Shown here piece after piece: positions 60,761-64,000 of a DNA stretch of 64,000 bases. The position numbers and the translations under genes were made by a program. Origin of the DNA: Breviolum minutum Mf 1.05b.01 (lineage: Eukaryota > Sar > Dinophyceae > Suessiales > Symbiodiniaceae); the NCBI GenBank assembly GCA_000507305.1, contig DF241089.1, positions 40,579 through 104,578 on the forward strand, in the 5' to 3' direction. The notes beneath the pieces are model-generated. The model was given only the letters and a program-made list of their open reading frames with translations, was not told where the DNA came from and searched no databases. Position 1 is the first letter of the stretch; each line of letters opens with the position of its first letter.

Positions 60761-60856
60761 ATTGACTCAGATCGGAAACAGGGCAGTGCCAACATTGATG
60801 ACCTTCCCCAACCTTTCCCAAACCCGATTTCGGGGCACTGCAGCACAACGGAGGCT
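60761..60856. CDS. Coding-like block, strand unresolved
   Basis: Plus frame IDSDRKQGSANIDDLPQPF after GAAAG|G. Minus frame RNRVWERLGKVINVGTALF. Confidence 0.3.
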
Positions 60857-61316
60857 GTTTGTGGAGTCACACACGTCCATTGATTTTCAATCACGCACCT
60901 GGAAAAAAACAACACAGCAAACCGTGGTCGGGATGTGTTGTTTGATTTGACGCGGAATAAGCATAGGATATACATGGTTGTGCTTCAAGCTGAGAAGGAA
61001 ATCTGTGATGGTGATGACATTGTGACAAGTTCATATCGTTGATTCAAGTCATGCTGCCATTTCATGGCAGAGAAGAGATGGAAGGAATAATTGTCTACCT
61101 GTCCTCAAGCAAGCACATTAAGAGGTGTGCTGTCTACCTGTGCAACCAATAGAAACGTCATAATGGTATGCAATAATATGCAACAATAGTACTATCATGT
61201 TCACCATTTCCGAAGCTCATGATTTGTTTTTGCCACACAACATTCCTAGCCTTCCAGATTCCTTGGCATGATGGTATCAACAGTATACCACTAAGGTCCC
61301 CACACAAAGCCCTTAC

Positions 61317-61368
61317 ACACGTCCTTCAGAACGTTGGGATCTTGGTCATTCGCCAAAACACCCAAGAC
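61317..61368 (-). CDS. Candidate exon encoding VLGVLANDQDPNVLKD
   Basis: Acceptor CTCCAG|G; donor either GAC|GTGTGT or four bases later T|GTAAGG. Protein-like sequence, though plus frames are also open. Confidence 0.42.
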
Positions 61369-61564
61369 CTGGAGAAACAACTTTTTGGCGCACCAAAGGA
61401 AAGGAAACTTGGCAAACCTTTAAGTTGTTATGTCCTGTGGAGATAGAGTCTTTAGAATCTAAATTGAAGTTTCCAGAAACAGCATCTTTTTAGAGTCACG
61501 GGCACAGATGTTCAGCGTAGATTCCCTTAAATATAGCCACTGGGCCAAAATCTTCTGACAGAAC

Positions 61565-61614
61565 CTCTTGTGAAGATCTGAGATTGCACCATCTAAACGA
61601 ACGTTCAAACGCAA
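61565..61614 (-). CDS. Candidate exon encoding LRLNVRLDGAISDLHK
   Basis: Acceptor TTCAGAG|T, donor AAGAG|GTTCTG. The frame stays open for 54 codons to a stop near 61455, so it could be longer. Confidence 0.4.
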
Positions 61615-62241
61615 CTCTGAAGGTATCCTAACAAAGAAGGTATACCACAGCCCTATATCCTAAGTGGGCTACGAAGGTTCCCACGTGAAGCATTTCGGTG
61701 GTTGTTTCAGTGACTTTAGTGACTCACCAAAACATGCACTTCATCTCATAAGCCATGAAATTCCGGTTTGGCAAAAACATAGAATTCTCATGTCATTTCT
61801 GATTGTCTGATTGATGGATCGCAACTAATCAGAGAAGACCAAGCTGATGACTTTCAAAGACGGCCAGGCTAAGCAGTAAGGCATCACAAAAAAGAATATA
61901 TTGGAGACTGCCTCCAAAATCCAGGTCTTTTCGACTCGAAGTTTTTGGGAACTGAACACAAACCTTTGACAACAATGAGTTTCTGAAATTCCATTTGGCT
62001 CTTAGTGTGCATGTAATGTAACTGCTAGAATATTGCACTGAATCATTATCATGTAGATCTGGAGTGCTTCCATTACGCATGTTAGACATCTGTCATAGAT
62101 GTTCGAATAAATTTCACTTCAAACACCTCCCACTCCCGGAACTTTCATATTTTTTCACGTTGAAAAACATATCCAACCATCAGTCCAAAACAGAAACAAT
62201 GTCCCTGGTTCCCGTCCTCCCTGAAAACCGCCTTCAAATAC

Positions 62242-62274
62242 CCTTGTTTCGTATTTCCGGAGGGCAGGATGTGC
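62242..62274 (-). CDS. Candidate exon encoding AHPALRKYETR
   Basis: 33-nt phase-0 block between TTTGGAG|G and AAGG|GTATT. Two other minus frames are also open. Confidence 0.3.
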
Positions 62275-62391
62275 CTCCAAATACTTGCCAGCAAAGGGTT
62301 GGAGTTGCGGAAACCTGACGTAGGTCAACAAATCACTCCGGTGACTCTGGGGGCTTGGGGGAATCAGTAAAAACGTATCAAAAGAAAGAGG

Positions 62392-62490
62392 TACAAGGTG
62401 GGCCCCCTACCAGTTATAAAATGTTATAAATGGAGTAATAACCCTGATACATGGCCTTATAAATAGGAAACTGAGCTTATAACCATACTT
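62392..62490. mobile_element. Family epsilon repeat
   Basis: ACAAGGTGGGCCCCCTACCAG, then TTATAAATGGAGTAATAACCC. Directly adjoins the gamma element at 62494. Confidence 0.65.
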
Positions 62491-62493
62491 ATA

Positions 62494-62632
62494 GGGTTGA
62501 TGGCTGAAATCCGGCGTTCACCAGTTGTGGTTGGTAGTTAATCCCATTATCTATAGGGTGTGATATATATATACAGTATATATATACATATCATATATCA
62601 CTGGTGGTGCAGGATTTCAGCCATCAACAGTA
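62494..62632. mobile_element. Family gamma element with TA expansion
   Basis: GGTTGATGGCTGAAATCC ... GGATTTCAGCCATCAACAGTA with a TA tract in the loop. Confidence 0.82.
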
Positions 62633-62637
62633 TGTAT

Positions 62638-62735
62638 ACCTGGACCTTCCAGTTTGGGTGCCTTGCATGCTTCCGTTAAAGTGTGTCATTCACCATCCTT
62701 CAGGGTCTAATTGGCACCCCTTGGAAGGTGCTGGT
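62638..62735. repeat. 100-bp dispersed repeat, copy 2
   Basis: About 88 percent identical to 20596-20695; begins 5 nt after a gamma element. Confidence 0.85.
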
Positions 62736-63074
62736 AAACATGTATAACAGTTGATGTATAGAGTAGATAGGTCTGAAGTGATCCCAAAAAATATCCAAAA
62801 CATGCATGTTGTACATACATCCTACTACTTTGTCGACACTGCATCATCATGCAATATCATATAAGAAAAAACAAAGAAACTTGACCACTTCAGCAATTCT
62901 ATACTGCTACACTGGGGAAATCCCTGGTTGGAAAATCCCAGCAACTTGAAGCCTTGCCCTGCAGAAGCAAACAAGAACCATACACATGCGTAAAATTTGG
63001 CAGCAAACAAAATGCACCCCAGTCGCAAGTAAAGCATTGAATCACACTGCTTCATCTAGTGAAATGAAAACAAC

Positions 63075-63141
63075 TTTCTGAGCCTTTCTGATGTCGTTTC
63101 GAGCCGTAACTATTTCGTTTTTGCCGGGAAATACTGCCACC
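63075..63141 (-). CDS. Candidate exon encoding VAVFPGKNEIVTARNDIRKAQK
   Basis: 67 nt, acceptor TTTGGAG|G, donor CAGAAA|GTTGTT. Frame continues open to a TGA, so it may be terminal. Confidence 0.4.
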
Positions 63142-63226
63142 CTCCAAAAAAAGCGGGGACTCCCCATATCTTATTGATTTACTTTTGAGTACCAAGCAAA
63201 AAAACAAACAAGGCACCAAAACTATA

Positions 63227-63330
63227 CTAGTTATTGGTGGTTTTACCAACCCCTTTGAAAAATATTAGTCAAAATGGGAATCTTCCCCAAATAGGGGTGA
63301 AAATAAAAAATATTTGAAACCACCATCCAG
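63227..63330. mobile_element. Family alpha MITE-like element
   Basis: CTAGTTATTGGTGGTTTTACC ... TTTGAAACCACCATCCAG. Confidence 0.82.
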
Positions 63331-63633
63331 TATATTATTGTACAACCACAAACCAAGACTTCTTCAATTCTCGGATTTATTTGGAGGAACAAAAATCAGG
63401 ACCCTTGGTAAACTACCGTGTACTGTAGCCAGAACGGGACCCTAACAAAACAAAAACGTTGTAAGAATATAAACAAATAGCAATTGTAAATTGTCCTAAG
63501 CAAAAAAAACAGCTTAGTAATCAATCCTTACTTGTCAGGTCTAAAATATAGTTGTAGTACTTTTGTTTGTTGCTTCACTTTCAAGAAGGACAATGCTCTC
63601 ATTTTGGGTCAAACAGTTTTTTTTTGACATCTG

Positions 63634-63739
63634 CTAGCCGATAATCATCGAGTTCACCACCATCCACGTGGGATTTTCACCACCGAGTTCACCCCCGAGT
63701 TCCCCGGACTTCGGTTCGTTGAAAGCCCAGTTCAAGGCA
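63634..63739. CDS. Coding-like block at the right edge
   Basis: Minus frame LNWAFNEPKSGELGGELGG with an internal GGTGAACTC repeat; plus frame also open. No convincing splice pair. Confidence 0.25.
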
Positions 63740-64000
63740 AAGTGATTTAAACCTTCGAGGGTTGGCTGTTGGCATAAACTGACGATTTTCGGGTTGGCAG
63801 GTTAGGCCCTTGTTGGCTTAGCGTTTTCGTGGGATTTTTTGAGGGGGGTTTGGGCAGCATGTGCGAAGAAAAAGGGATTGAGATTTGAGATATCACTGCG
63901 ATTTTCCCCAAAACAAGTTCTGGGAGATTCCAAAAAGTAGACCATCTTTATTACCCAATTTATGACTAACAAGCTTTTTTGGGGGGTGCAGTTGACATCT

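Overview
The window looks like nuclear DNA from a dinoflagellate, probably Symbiodiniaceae-like. I infer this from four things seen together. (1) Coding sequence is cut into many 20-175 nt exons separated by AT-rich introns of about 0.1-2 kb. (2) In the one gene I can identify with certainty, every acceptor reads AG|G and some donors are GC instead of GT. (3) There is an internal array of TTTAGGG-like telomeric motifs. (4) Many short inverted-repeat elements, microsatellites and a 95-bp tandem repeat fill the introns. The organism is inferred, not proven. Long single-frame ORFs are almost absent, so calls rest on short exon-like blocks with matching splice sites, reading phase and codon use.

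The firm gene is an A-type iron-sulfur carrier (ISCA1/IscA family) on the minus strand, 46751 down to 41724. Its six exons join in phase into a complete domain with the three conserved cysteines (RGCNG and ECGCGQSF) and a stop. Two further exons upstream (47231-47148 and 47905-47860) join it in phase and may encode an N-terminal extension.

Left of it, two chains of phase-compatible minus-strand exons are likely genes of unknown function. One (28183 to 23042) encodes a hydrophobic, probably membrane-spanning segment followed by a charged region. The other (18094 to 3777) encodes an acidic region followed by an Ala/Glu/Arg-rich helical tail ending at a stop. They could be one long gene. Other exon-like blocks lie at 29.9-31.2, 33.9-40.8 and 50-63 kb, mostly minus-strand. 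Several GC-richer blocks look coding on both strands, so their strand is unsure.

The rest is repeats: at least five families of roughly 90-150 bp palindromic MITE-like elements (alpha to epsilon here), a possible 1.5-kb element with terminal inverted repeats at 48.75-50.25 kb, a TGAC satellite interrupted by an assembly gap, and many CAT/GAT, TA and other microsatellites. Assembly gaps are at 31759-31947 and 49825-50024, with a single N at 12613. I found no rRNA, tRNA, CRISPR array or bacterial-type operon.
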